DNA of 22,500 nucleotides from the NCBI GenBank assembly GCA_002005505.1, contig MVGU01001851.1, positions 1 through 22,500 of the forward strand, given 5' to 3'. How positions within the stretch are numbered: position 1 is the stretch's first letter; each line of letters opens with the position of its first letter. Under the pieces are notes generated by a model that saw only the letters and a program-made list of their open reading frames with translations, was not told the origin of the DNA and made no database searches. A program made the translations under genes and the position numbers. Of this stretch, positions 8,655-18,172 are shown piece after piece. This DNA is from Botryococcus braunii (Eukaryota; Chlorophyta; Trebouxiophyceae).

Positions 8655-8668
8655 GTGGGCCCATAACC
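8655..8668 (-). other. Element B primer-binding site, initiator tRNA-Met half-molecule type
   Basis: The minus strand reads GGTTATGGGCCCAC, 14 bases complementary to the anticodon stem-loop of plant-type initiator tRNA-Met. It lies 55 bp before the ATG of the extra reading frame and in the same orientation as gag. It marks the end of the 5' LTR at 8669. The bases before it read ATTA, so the LTR terminus is TA, one transition from the canonical CA. Confidence 0.75.
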
Positions 8669-9025
8669 TAATATATTCTGAGCTTGGCGTATCCTGCATG
8701 GTGGCGGCACGGAGGGTGTTAGACGATGTCCACTCTACTTGTGCGGTGTTAAGTAGACAAAGGACATATGCGTAACATGGACTGGTTAGCAACTGATTAA
8801 TAGACACCCGGAGTGCCACTGTTATTCCAACCAAGTCATGACGATCATTACAATATCTCTCATCTCTCCTAACGAGATGACGCAGTTTAAACAAGCCTAA
8901 CCTGCTCTCACTCAGGTCGTGCTCAATACTTTGTCCGATGAGCTAAACTTAACCCCATATGTCTAACATGTTCTACCAGTGTTCATCTGGGTAATAGGCC
9001 CATGAATATAACAAGGATTAAGTCA
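8669..9025 (-). repeat. Probable element B 5' LTR (outer boundary uncertain)
   Basis: The inner end is fixed by the primer site. A TG start at 9025 (TGACTTAATCC on the minus strand) would give 357 bp, close to the 366 bp of element A's LTR. The partner LTR is not in the window, so the start cannot be verified. A longer LTR reaching past 9169, and so including both copies of the 144-bp repeat, is also possible. Confidence 0.35.
8693..8836. repeat. 144-bp direct repeat, copy 1
   Basis: It begins CCTGCATGGTGGCGG and ends CCAACCAAGT. It matches 9026-9169 along its full length with two substitutions (T/C in GGAC-GGTT, A/G in GTT-TTCC) and no indel. Similarity stops sharply at both ends. It lies 24 bp from the element B primer site, so this copy is probably part of the LTR. 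Confidence 0.93.
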
Positions 9026-9169
9026 CCTGCATGGTGGCGGCACGGAGGGTGTTAGACGATGTCCACTCTACTTGTGCGGTGTTAAGTAGACAAAGGACAT
9101 ATGCGTAACATGGACCGGTTAGCAACTGATTAATAGACACCCGGAGTGCCACTGTTGTTCCAACCAAGT
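9026..9169. repeat. 144-bp direct repeat, copy 2
   Basis: Second copy, offset 333 bp from the first, with 189 bp of unrelated sequence between them. No reading frame, no TG...CA ends and no matching short target duplication were found at the outer edges. A duplicated LTR segment, or the terminal repeats of a 477-bp TRIM-like element, are both possible. Confidence 0.93.
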
Positions 9170-9780
9170 GCCTTCCCTATCCGTGCTCGCACCACAAGTT
9201 TGAACCTGGTTTAAACCTTCTTTCTGCAAACGTGTCTGTAACTTGCGTTATGATTGTCTCTGTTCAAATGCATGTATTGCCTGGCAGAACTCAGAGTTCT
9301 GCCCTCCTTACTAACTGGTATTGTCTTCATCTGTGGACTTGCCATTATTACTCCTCTGAGGGAAAGGCATAAACATTAATTAACATAACAATATCTAATT
9401 AGTTTGCTTAGTTGTTGCTGCTTAGGCTAATGTTCTTTGTAATAGACACAAGTCTTCTTGTCTCCGGTAGTGTGATGGTGCCTTGCGGCCCTCGACCGTG
9501 TCCTGTATGTTAATGCTTGGCCAATGGTAAGCATGTCTCTGCAGGAGAAGGAAATTGGATCGATCTGGCTGGAGATGCATGAAAGGGGGGACAACGTGGC
9601 TGCAATATCCCAATAGAAACAGAAACCAAAGAACGACAAAAGAACAAAAACAAAAGTAACCCAGGCCCGGCCAAGGAGCCCCTGTCTATCTAATTTGGAG
9701 ATGGACGAACGGTACCTGTACCTGGTTCCAGATCATGTTGATGTTGGTCTACGACTCTGAAACCTAGAAGTACCGCCGCG
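9170..9780. other. Spacer between retroelements and host gene
   Basis: About 600 bp with no coding region, RNA gene or clear repeat that I can support. An AT-rich patch (about 9370-9405) and short antisense reading frames near 9422-9639 show no family features. Confidence 0.6.
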
Positions 9781-9993
9781 GGCTCCATCCTAGGGTTCGT
9801 CCTAACTGGCCCAGTTAAACTGGGGTTTGAGAAGCCCTAAGAAGGGGATTTGCAAAAGCGGAAAGTGACTCTACCAAAATCCGAGGTGCACGATGCATAA
9901 AATCTCTGCTCGGCGACATTGCGTGAGGTCATGACACTGCAAGCCCCAACATTGCATTTAAAGCTCTAAGGCCGTGCTTATGCCGGGTTAAAG
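9781..9993 (+). promoter_or_regulatory. Likely promoter-proximal region and 5' UTR of the RRM gene
   Basis: A telo-box-like core TAGGGTT lies at 9791-9797. A site II element core (GGCCCA, i.e. TGGGCC on the other strand) is at 9808-9813, inside a 6-bp inverted repeat (CCCAGT-TAA-ACTGGG, 9810-9824). In plants the telo-box/site II pair marks promoters of ribosomal-protein and RNA-processing genes. No TATA box is evident. The 5' leader end is unknown; an in-frame TAA at 9967-9969 lies before the chosen ATG. Confidence 0.35.
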
Positions 9994-12900
9994 ATGACGG
10001 ACACAGAAGATGCTGCCGACTCTCAAGTAGACATCGAGGTGAAAGCCTGTATTTCTTGCTGCCACGGGTATCGGTCGAAAATTTGTCAAAAAACAGAACC
10101 CTTGCGTTTGTACTGAAGGACTCAAGCTGTTTAGAGCACCAAAGAGCGCGGGAGAGCCTGGCCGCCAAACCCATCAGTCCTCTTTTCTTACCTATGTGGG
10201 AGGCAAACAGAAAATCGCTCTGCTGTGAATTGAGACGTTTAGTGAAGTCCCTTGCTGGGTATGGGGGGGGGGGGTCTGGTGCTTTCTGTCCTTTGTTTGG
10301 TTCTTTCCCAAGTACTTCGCGGTCAAGAGTTTCGAGCCAGGGAGAATGGCGTCGCTTTAAGGGTTTCTGCATGCGCATATCCTTTTTGTAAGTCGTGTGT
10401 AATGAAAAGCAATCCCATTTAGAGCATCGGGTTTGTGCGATGCTAGTCTGCCAGGTCCGTATAGAGTGGAAAAATGACGGGTTAAGCGGGGAAGTGTGGG
10501 TTAAGCTGCGTCGTCTACCTTTTACTTCTCTCTAAGAATACAGGCGGCCTTGTTTTAATTGTTTACCCCAGTCACGACATAGGGTTTTGCTTTGTGCTTG
10601 CAGAGCCACTGAGCCGATTCTTAAAGTTTGCAAGCTCAATTATTGATGTGTTTGTTGGACAACTTTTCACTTTGGATTTTGTACAGGGTGGAGGAGACGA
10701 GGATGAGGAAGCGCCAGAGTGGCAAGGTTATCAGATGCCAGACGACTGGCTTCCCCTCCCTACTTTCAAGGTGTGTTACACAGATTTCGCAGTAGTCAAG
10801 TATATTTTTTCGTATGCTTGATCAACGCCGCTTGGCAACCTCACGCCTAGATCTGTGTATTCGTTTTGTTCATGGGACTTTGTATTATGCAGTTGAAGAA
10901 TCTTCCGGTAGACGCAACCCAAGGGCGTGTTCAAGAATTGTTAGAAAACCATGGTCTTCAAGTGAGATTCATCCATCTTGAAAAGGGTCCTGGTAAATCA
11001 TGTACGGCTTATGTACGCCTCGTAGCACCGCAGCTGGAGCAACGGGATGATGAAACGTTCCCCGGTGAGTGACTCTTCACAATTTTTTTTCCTGATCTTT
11101 TATGGGTAGTGCGACATTGCCACATTTAAAGATTTCTTATCCGGTTGATTAGTGAAGAGGGATTATGCATCGCTTGCCATTCTCAATCTCCAGATATCAA
11201 TCTTGTTCGAAATGCGGTTGCTGGCTTGTCATTACCTTGCACAGTCCTCGTGTCCTCAAGTGTTTTGAGTTGGTGATTTTATGAGTACGTCAGGCAGTCC
11301 TGTTGCTATCATTGTTTGAATTAGCCCCCCCTTCTTTTTGCTAGGTTAGTTTGTGGTGAGTTTGAGTCACATGAGGGCGGCTTGTTATCTCAGCTTGATT
11401 GTGCATTCGTTCTCGGTCAATTTATGAGGCAGCTTTAGAGACACACCATTGGAACAAGCCCTTCATGCAGTGCTACCCTCACGGATAGCAGTCGGGTCCT
11501 TTAATTGACCTTCTTTCGATGTGCTTGCTTTTGTGGTCGAAGACATGTGTTTCCCTTTTGTGACAGGGCTTGAGGAAGACGTGACAAAAGTGGCTGCAAA
11601 TGCTGTTGCCCAGCTGAAAGCAGCCTCAGCGCCACTTGAATTGGATGGCCACAAATTGATAATTGATCCCAGCTATTCCCAGGTCCGTCCTTGTCGAACT
11701 GAGACTGTCTTGTGTCCCTAAAATGAAGTTAAGTAGATCTGTAAGAAGAAACCCAGTTTTCCAAGGTGATCTGAATGTAAGCTTGAAAGTATGCAGGTCC
11801 AACTTTTTGTTGGAAATCTCATGGACGACTGGGAAGATGATGGTGTCTTCTTGAAGGAGATGGAGGCCCATGGTGAACTGGTTCGATGCTTTGTCATGCG
11901 GAATTCTGCAGGGGAAAGCAAGGTACTTGGTCGTTTACCTAACTTTGATGGCTCTTATGGCCACCAGCTCATGCAATCTGCTGGAGTTAACTGTTTCTTT
12001 GCGCTCACTTGAATTGAGGGGAGTGCGTTGCAGGGGTACGGATTTGTTGAGTATGCCTTTCCATCCGCAGCAACAAAAGCAAAATCTGCTTTGGATGCAT
12101 TAAGTCAGAGCATGAGACCGGATGCCCAGAAGCGGCAAGAGGGGGTAAGTGTTATTACCATTTTGGTGTTATTTTGTATATTTTTGAAGCATCTGATCGT
12201 GGCCTTTGCATGGGATTGCACATTCATGGCTGTGCTTCTGCATGTGGAACATCAAGTTATTTTCTTTCTTAGTAAAAGCCCTTATGCACTCGGCGCTCAG
12301 AAAACCGGCGAAAAACAGGAACGATGGGAACAAATCAAGCTCATTCGCTCTGAGTGGACGCGTCCCACCAATGCAATCCAGCTTTTCTCTAAGGTCCTTT
12401 ACATATCAAACCTGAAGGTGAGTGCACCATAGCGGGGTTCTTATCATGAATTTAGTAGTTTCATTGGCCCGCAGGTCTTTGTATTTAAATGTTTGCACGC
12501 CAGCTTTTGTTTTATGTCCTAGTGCACCACTTGTGGGCGGCCCCACCTTAAGTGGTGCATTCAGCCTTCGCGGAGTCATGTGTTCCTGCTTATTGACCAG
12601 ACATCATGGTGGCAGTGCTGTCCTATAGAATCTGTGGTCTATAGGCTTTTCAGGATTAATTGCATGTTTGCTTGTGCATGGTTGTGCCCTTGATTGAAGG
12701 GTTCCTGATGAAGTCCCTTTTATACAAAGGCTAACGTATATTACGTTCAAGCCATGTGATGCTACATCAACCTTTATAAATGACATTCTGTCAGTTGCTT
12801 TTGAAGAATTGGGGCATCATATCCGTATTCAGCAAAGGGTGGCATGAAAAATATTCATCAGCTGCATCAAGCTCCGCAGAGCATGGATGCCGTTGGGTGT

Positions 12901-14736
12901 AAGGATTAGCTTTTTGTGACCCCAAATAATTAGTTTGTGTGAGGATCTGATTGATCTGTGTGGTATTTTGGGTGGTCATGTTCGTTTCTTCATGTGTGCC
13001 GGTAAAAGAGTTGTCACTAATCACAAGCAAGCCCTATTTTAAGAAGGTTGTTTTTTCTTCCCCCTTTTTTTTTGGGGGGGGGGGGGGGGGATAAGACCGA
13101 AACTCTTTATCACGAGGTGCCTCCTTGTCATCCATTGACTACCCTTTACTCCATGTGCAGGGTCAAACAGATGAGGATATCACAACTGTGTTCAAAGACT
13201 TCGGGGTAATAAAGGATTGCCACATGCCGAAGACTAAGTCTACTGGGGCAACCAAGGGCTTCGCCTTTATTGAGTTTGAAAATAGCAGCAGCACTGATGC
13301 GTAAGGACCGTTGATGACTCTTAAATTGCGTTGGAGATACTTTGGGCAACAATTAGTTTCATCTGCTGCGCCTTTCCAAGCATGTCTTGACTTCCAAGCT
13401 GTGGGAATGCAAATTTTTTTTTGGGTGTGTTGGTGGCAACCTATGATGTTGCGTAGTTTCTCAAATTTGATTTGATCTAGAGTAGCCGGCAGACTTCTGG
13501 GGGTCCTCTGAACTGTGAGAAGTGGGTGTGCAGGGCTTTTCGAGCATTGAATGGTATTGAGCATGAGAAACTGGGATCTATCTTGGTATCCTTTGCAAAT
13601 CCTGCAAAGCACTTTGAGCCCCAGCAGGGCAACGCCCAACCTAAAAATCAGCAAGCCAATAACCAAAAGCAGACTACCCCTCTGACTCAGAAAGCGGATG
13701 CTGTGACCAAGAGTGAGCAGTCCCAAACTGTGCAGCCCTGGTAGATGTATGGAGGGTACCCCTTTTAATATTCATAAGTTGTAGGGCTCTCGCGAAGCAG
13801 CAATGTGATCTGTCAAAGTACTGTGCTCTTGTTAGGTGGCAATAGATCAGTGGGGTTCCTTGTCCATAGCTTAGGCTTGCACATTGTGGTCCTGCAGTCG
13901 ATCCTGACCATAGCTTTTGACTTGCACGTTGTGGGCCTGCAGTCCATCCTGAGATGGAGGAAGTGTATTTTCTGGGGCTTAGCCTGTTTGCTTTTCCAGA
14001 GTTTTGTGATTTCAGTGGGTGGAGGACAGAGGAAATGTTGTTGCCGATATGCATTCAAGCTTTGCCAAGTTACTGATGCTCATGGTGCCGCAGTTGCGAA
14101 CTGGCAGTAATCATACCAGTTTGCGGCTCCCTATTGGTGTTAATCCAGGTTGTCTGGAAACCAAGGGAGATTTGTGGACGGGGAAAAGCATTGCATGCAT
14201 TTCATTGCATTTGTGAGGACCCGTTGTGGCTGCAGATCGTGGAAATGCGGGTCGGGGTGGTCGATTTCCAGCTGGGCGAGGAACGTTTGCTGGAAGACAG
14301 GGGCCTATGCCTGGCCGGGGAATGGCACCTGGTACTCGCTTCTCTTGTCCATGGCCACAAACCTGATTTGTGATGGTGTACAGCTGGAGTTTGTTGTTGT
14401 AAGCCTGCAATTGGGATTGAAGGGGGGTTGGGAGCGCATGGCCCCCCCCCCTCTCCCCCAGACACACACACACACAGGGAAAGGGGGGTGTTGCAGGACT
14501 GGGTTCTGCAGCCCTTCGAGATCGACAGATTATACCTCTAAGATTCTGACCCCTTGCTATTTCTCCTGCCCCCCCCCCCCCCCCCCCCCCCACCACCCCA
14601 CCCCTCGCCCTCCCTCCCCCCTTCCCTCGCTCCCCCCCCCCCCCCACCCTTCCTGTCTCGCGCGCACCAGCCCCTCCTTAGTTGGGGCTGCGTGGGGGTG
14701 CGCACGCAAACGAAGGGGAGAGAGAGAGAGAGAGAG

Positions 14737-14786
<50 letters not shown>

Positions 14787-17700
14787 TGGGGGGGGGGGGG
14801 GGCAGAGTCACATTCTTCTTGGTTTGGGGGGAGCAAAGAACATGTGGGGTACGTAGGGCGAACTTTCCCAGTTGGCAGGGGCATGATGCCCCCAGCTGTG
14901 CCTATGATGCCACCGATTATGGACCCTGCAGTGATTGCCATGCAGCAGCAGCAGCAGCTTCAGCTGCAGGTCAGATGTCTTTGCATGCCCCAGATACTTG
15001 GTGGAGGTCTTGCAGAGTTTCATGGGCCGTCGCGTGTATCAGGACCTCAGGAACAGCTGCTCTGTCTTGTCCTCTGTGCTGTGGCGCGGCAACTGCGCAG
15101 TAGCTTGTACTACTGGTTGCACCTGGTAGATATGTCTCAGTTGGAGATACCTTTTTGCAGTACAGCTTCACTGTATGGGCAAGTCGGGGTCTGAAGTTAT
15201 TTGCAGAGCTTGATCATCACATCTCTGGCATTGCGGGGTGTCGTTTTTGAAAGTTGCTTCAAAGGCTTGAGAGGGAAGGGCCAAGGGGTATGCAGTGCGG
15301 AGGCTATGTCATCTAAAACATACTTTGTGTGAACAGGCCCAAATGCGGATTATGCAACAAACATTTCGGAGCGAACAATTGTTGATGCAGCAAGACCTGC
15401 AGCGTCGTCAGGCCATTAGGGAGCAAGAACTTCAACAAGAACTAGAAAAGACACGCCGAGCTTTGCAGGTTCAGCAACAACAGGCTCAACAACAGCTCAA
15501 AATGGTGAACCTCCTACCCTGATATCCTACTTTTTGGGGCTGTGGATTAGTTTGAGATTGGAAGGCTTGCATCAGTCAATTTGCCCTGCAATTGTTAACG
15601 TTGGGGTTTTGGCCTGTAGGCTGGGTAACAATTATGGTGCTGCTGTCTATCTCGTGGCTTATTTCGTTGCTTATCATCACGACACTTGCTGTCTCAGGAG
15701 TCCTTAATATTGTGCCTGTGGGGGGAGGGGTTGAATTTGTGCTTCATTCATTTGAACACTGCTTGCAGCAGTTGCGGTCCTTGTGCAACTTACAGTTTAT
15801 TGGTCTTACAGTTAATTGCGTTTAACGACAGGCTGAGACAAAAGTTAAACAAGAAGCGGAAGCCCGGCGACGGGCGGAAGAGCAAGCAAAGAAGGCTGCG
15901 GCTGCTCAAGCTGCGCTGGCGTTGCAAGCGCAGTCCGCCAATAATATTGTAAACATGGGAACTGATTACAATAACATGCGTGGCATGAACAAAGGCATGA
16001 ACAAAGGGGTATGCCTTAATGCCCATGATGTCAAAGTTTTTCAAAGACTCACTGGCAAACAGACCCTGAAAGTATCTTTGTCATGTTTCTATTTTGACAT
16101 GCTTTGGCTTTCGAGTGCAAAAGCTCTGCCGCATTGCGTTACTATTGGATGCTCGATTTTGCCGACCACTGACCTTTGGCATGTGGTCTTGGTGTCATTT
16201 GGGTGTCTGGAATGTTTGTGCCTGCTTATGATAGCACTCGTTACTTGCATTTGCTGGTCTGTCCTGTTTTGAGGTAGTACATCTGGGACTTGAGCTATGT
16301 CCTCTGTCCTGATAGATGCTGTCGCCCTCGTTATGACTGCTTTTTGACAAGTATTGTGAAGTGGGTAACCTTGACAGAACTGAAATTTTTCGTCTGGGGG
16401 CAGCTACTGCAACAGGGCATGGGAGGTTCCAATTATGGGATGGCATCTCAAAAGAGCATGAATGAATTTGCTTCCAATAATGGATCAGCTTCTGGACCAT
16501 ATGGTAGCGCTGCATTCGGTCAGAGCAATGAACATAATATGTATGGATCTGCCACTTACGGATCAGCAAATGGAAATGGGCCTTACACCCAGAATATAAG
16601 CGGAGGGCAGGATGCAGCTTTGGGTATGCAGGCTTACCACCAGATGACAGGGTATGTTGCCCTGTGCCCATCTACTGCATTTTCGGTTCAGTGCGTGTCT
16701 TTGAATATAAACCATTGTGGAATCTTTTCCATGAAAGTCCCGTACAGGGTTACAGTAAACCAAGCTTCCCTTTCCATGCTTCGTCTTTCCTATCTGCTGA
16801 AATTAGCAGTCTTGCATTAATCTTTTTGCGTGTGTGGGGTGCAGCCGTGTTCCCCAGGTTGGATATAACACAGGATCTGATAGTCGCTATGGGGGCCCTG
16901 CCAACGGAATGGGAAGCATTGCAACTGCCGGGGGTGGTGCTATTGGAGGTGCCGATAACAATGTCTACAGCGGTCAGACGGCAGGTTATGCAATGGCACA
17001 AGGAATGAACTACAATTCAGCAGGTTATGGTGCACAAGTGAGCCACAGTTTCTGCGTGATTCTGGGATTCCTGCTTTTGATTATGTAGCTATGAAGCAGT
17101 CGGACTTTTGGTGGTTCCTATGTTTTGTGCCTAAATGCGTGAATGGGACCGGTGTTTTCATCGAGGTCTTGTGGCACACAGGGTTTGGATGGCATGTATG
17201 GAGGGGGCCAAGCCAACACACCTTTGGCAGGAACCAAGCGTGATGCAGACATGAGTGCTTATGGACAGGTGATAACTTTTCTATTGCATGGATAAAGGTG
17301 TTGTGATTAGTAGCACAAGTGCTTGTGTACTTGAATCTTGCACCTTACTGGGCCCCCCTCCTCCTTTGGCTTTTTCTTACCCGTCTTAAGCCTGTGTTTT
17401 CCCTTGCCTATTATTGCTGCATGCCTGAGGTCCCCCTCCCTGCTGGTTGCACCCATGTTTTTCTTGACGTGGTGTCTCGGATTTACAGGCTGGTTTTGCA
17501 ATGGACAACACAGGTTTTGGAATGCCAGGTATTGCCCGGTTCATGGACGCGTCGCAAATCAGTCAACAGCCCAGTCATGTTTTATATGATGTTTAAGGGA
17601 TTTGCTGATGTTATCTTGCTGTCACGGACTCATCTCTGTTCTGCCGGTACTGATTTCTGTCGAATGGGGTTTATTTATACCAGTGGCTGAGAACTGCCCA

Positions 17701-17947
17701 GAGTGGTCTCCGAGCATGTTTTGATGATAGAGCTGTTGCTAGACACCTCTGGAATGTGCATGAGTGATTCCAAGCAGGACTCTTTTGTTGTTGTGTCCGT
17801 CTGAGACTTCAATGCTTTTTTGAATGCATTGCTTTTGAGCAAGGCTTGGCTTCCTAGATGCCTACGGTTACCACTTTTCTTTGGAATGACTGATCAGACA
17901 ATGATCCTGCAGGCATGCGTTCAGATTACAAGCGGCCACGCTATTGA
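9994..17947 (+). CDS. Three-RRM RNA-binding protein with RGG patch, coiled coil and prion-like tail (18 exons, 739 aa)
   Basis: Exons: 9994-10038, 10687-10770, 10893-11064, 11567-11682, 11797-11922, 12034-12144, 12301-12417, 13161-13300, 13534-13712, 14236-14331, 14872-14969, 15337-15504, 15832-16008, 16416-16651, 16845-17037, 17182-17268, 17489-17528, 17913-17947. All introns are GT-AG, phases agree, total 2,220 nt. The start follows an in-frame TAA at 9967. An acidic N terminus (MTDTEDAADSQVDIE) leads to RRM1 (about 43-136, RNP2 LKNLPV, weak RNP1). RRM2 is about 140-215 (RNP2 VQLFVGNL, perfect RNP1 KGYGFVEY) and RRM3 about 249-329 (VLYISNL, KGFAFIEF). Then come Q/N/K-rich 330-363, RG/RGG 365-399, Met/Pro and polyQ 400-428, a charged Q/E/R/A coiled coil about 429-520, a G/N/S/Y-rich tail, and basic end MRSDYKRPRY. 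The RRM order recalls raver/hnRNP proteins and the coiled coil recalls DBHS proteins, but no NOPS domain is seen. A nuclear role in mRNA processing is likely; the exact orthologue is not recognised. Least certain junctions: introns 9, 10 and 14. Confidence 0.9.
10263..10274 (+). repeat. G12 tract in intron 1
   Basis: Twelve consecutive G inside the 648-bp first intron. A telo-box-like TAGGGTTT lies further on, at 10580-10587 in the same intron. Confidence 0.9.
13065..13090 (+). repeat. T9-G17 homopolymer junction in intron 7
   Basis: Nine T directly followed by seventeen G, 71 bp before the intron 7 acceptor. The same T-then-G layout recurs at 18132-18172. Confidence 0.9.
13865..13953 (+). 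repeat. 44-bp imperfect tandem duplication in intron 9
   Basis: Two units beginning CATAGCTT and containing CTTGCAC, TTGTGG, CCTGCAGTC and ATCCTGA follow each other directly. They differ by a few substitutions and one 1-bp indel. Non-coding. Confidence 0.8.
14462..14802 (+). repeat. Complex simple-repeat cluster in intron 10
   Basis: In order: CA repeat 14462-14476, C23 14569-14591, a C-rich stretch to C14 at 14632-14645, GA repeat 14717-14740, TG repeat 14741-14782 (21 units), then T5 and G15 at 14788-14802. All lie within the 540-bp intron between the RGG exon and the Met/Pro-polyQ exon. The long reading frames seen here on both strands are artefacts of this composition. Confidence 0.93.
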
Positions 17948-18095
17948 GTTTCAGCATACAAACTGCATTTGGAATTTGGCCCTGGTGTATGCCCTGGGAA
18001 TCTCGGCAATAGTGCTGTACAGCAGACATGCTGTACCAACAAGTAGCCAACGCTGAGAGCTGCCTCCCGTAATGTGTAATTACGTTAACAATGAA
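17948..18095 (+). other. Probable 3' UTR of the RRM gene
   Basis: Starts after the TGA at 17945-17947. The length is inferred from the TGTAA motif at 18075-18079; the true cleavage site is not visible, and a second TGTAA-containing site near 18270 would give a longer UTR. Confidence 0.4.
18075..18079 (+). terminator. TGTAA poly(A) motif
   Basis: The chlorophyte polyadenylation signal TGTAA occurs 128 nt behind the stop codon. It is short enough to arise by chance, so the call rests on position. Confidence 0.35.
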
Positions 18096-18131
18096 ATTTC
18101 CAGCAGCACTGTGCTGTGTGGCAGGGATTTC

Positions 18132-18136
18132 TTTTT

Positions 18137-18172
<36 letters not shown>
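18132..18172 (+). repeat. T8-G3-T10-G20 tract
   Basis: Homopolymer block downstream of the RRM gene with the same T-then-G layout as the intron 7 tract, followed by GCAGCAGCA. Confidence 0.9.

Larger units (their letters stand above)
6041..9025 (-). mobile_element. Element B: second Ty1/copia element, internally deleted and split by element A
   Basis: Minus-strand order: probable 5' LTR, half-tRNA primer site (8655-8668), an extra reading frame (8600-8107), gag (8054), zinc knuckle, then integrase C-terminal half and linker, stopping exactly at element A's LTR. Protease, GAG-pre-integrase and the first two integrase catalytic residues are deleted (junction about 7060-7095). RT and RNase H are not in the window and should lie left of element A if the nesting model is right. 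Its gag and integrase are clearly related to, but distinct from, those of element A. The right boundary of the LTR is uncertain. Confidence 0.8.

Noticed and set aside
9929..10378. 149-codon antisense frame over exon 1 and intron 1
   Set aside because: It lies opposite the first coding exon and a G-rich intron; its PPPP run is just the complement of the G tract, and no domain is visible.
13163..13726. 187-codon antisense frame
   Set aside because: It is the complement of RRM3 exons 8 and 9 plus their intron; the sense strand encodes a clear RRM.
13742..13744. TAG as the true end of the RRM gene
   Set aside because: A strong donor at 13713 joins in phase to an RG/RGG-rich exon at 14236, and the following exons continue in phase to a basic KRPRY end; kept only as a possible isoform.
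14111..15194. Long frames on both strands rich in Pro, Gly, Val-Cys, His-Thr or Ser-Leu repeats
   Set aside because: They arise from the C, G, GA and TG tracts of intron 10; none has family motifs, and the spliced frame uses only 14236-14331 and 14872-14969.
16195..16671. 158-codon antisense frame
   Set aside because: Opposite the Gly/Asn/Ser/Tyr exon 14; no motif of its own.
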